The notes under the pieces are model-generated. The model searched no databases. It saw nothing but the letters and a program-made list of their open reading frames with translations, and was not told the origin of the DNA. From NCBI GenBank assembly GCA_002307035.1, contig DBTL01000158.1:1-5709 (forward strand): a DNA stretch of 5,709 nt. Reading direction: 5' to 3'. The first letter of the stretch is position 1. Each line of letters opens with the position of its first letter. The position numbers were made by a program, and so were the translations under genes. This DNA is from Bacteroides sp. UBA1317 (GTDB lineage: Bacteria > Bacteroidota > Bacteroidia > Bacteroidales > Bacteroidaceae). Shown here in pieces: positions 5,434 through 5,709 of this stretch.

Positions 5434-5709
5434 TTATTTTATCCAATTTCGCAATCGTCGCATGGCTTCAATACAATTTTCGCGTTCTCCAAATGCTGTA
5501 AGGCGGATATACCCTTCGCCACTAGGTCCAAACCCTACACCAGGTGTTCCTACTACGTTGGCTTCATAAAGCATTTGGTCAAAGAATCGCCATGAACTTG
5601 CATCATTGGGTGTTTTTATCCACAGGTAAGGAGCATCAACACCTCCATAAACTTTCAACCCTGTGGCCTCAAGTCTCTCTCTCATTATTTTGGCATTCTC
5701 CATATAGTG
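5434..5709 (-). CDS. dapL: LL-diaminopimelate aminotransferase, C-terminal part (partial)
   Basis: Only the last 91 residues or so are in the window; the frame runs open through the right edge (HYMENAKIMRERL). The enzyme is a PLP-dependent class I/II aminotransferase that converts tetrahydrodipicolinate plus glutamate directly into LL-diaminopimelate, for lysine and peptidoglycan. The visible part is its small C-terminal domain: GLKVYGGVDAPYLWIKTP, then FFDQMLYEANVVGTPGVGFG, then GEGYIRLTAFG, whose Arg is the likely substrate carboxylate-binding residue of this fold, and a final helix with CIEAMRRL. The full family length is about 410 residues. The ATG at 5703 is internal and not the start. 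Assignment to DapL over other class I aminotransferases rests on the VVGTPGVGFGPSGEGYIRLTAFG-type region, split here by family resemblance, and on what I recall of Bacteroides gene order. It uses glutamate as amino donor, a loose metabolic link to the nitrogen genes downstream. Confidence 0.88.
   Translation of the reverse strand, partial: HYMENAKIMRERLEATGLKVYGGVDAPYLWIKTPNDASSWRFFDQMLYEANVVGTPGVGFGPSGEGYIRLTAFGERENCIEAMRRLRNWIK

Noticed and set aside
5434..5703. Small complete gene starting at the ATG at 5703.
   Set aside because: The frame stays open to the window edge and matches only the C-terminal domain of an aminotransferase, so it is a truncated view of a longer gene.

Overview
The window looks like chromosomal DNA of a gut-type Bacteroidales bacterium (Bacteroides or a close relative). 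The reasons are a 729-residue type III glutamine synthetase, an ammonium transporter with a cleavable signal peptide, A/T-rich leaders without clear Shine-Dalgarno sequences, and a small outer-membrane beta-barrel protein beside them. The genus is inferred from protein resemblance, not proven.

All five genes lie on the minus strand, so the locus reads from right to left. It begins with the 3' end of an LL-diaminopimelate aminotransferase gene (dapL, cut by the window edge). Next come an uncharacterised outer-membrane beta-barrel gene, a PII signalling protein gene (glnK-like), an Amt ammonium transporter gene, and glnN (type III glutamine synthetase). A clear intrinsic terminator about 60 bases past the glnN stop closes the unit.

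The last three genes form a coherent ammonium capture and assimilation module. Amt brings ammonium across the inner membrane, the PII protein probably gates Amt according to 2-oxoglutarate and ATP/ADP levels, and GlnN fixes ammonium into glutamine. The barrel gene upstream may supply an outer-membrane route or sensor, but that rests on position alone. dapL links the locus to lysine and peptidoglycan precursor synthesis.

The gaps between genes hold most of the unexplained structure. A stable 11-bp hairpin without a U-tract lies between amt and glnN. A 17-bp stem with a large loop and a T7 tract sits about 30 bases before the PII start codon and could be either a terminator or an attenuator. 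An inverted repeat lies before the barrel gene. Beyond the glnN terminator, positions 27-190 form a roughly 164-base imperfect fold-back. Inside it, GAAAC-type motifs recur at exactly 22-base spacing, and this is the most unusual feature here. I see no phage genes, transposase, CRISPR, tRNA or rRNA, and no convincing new defence or metabolic system.
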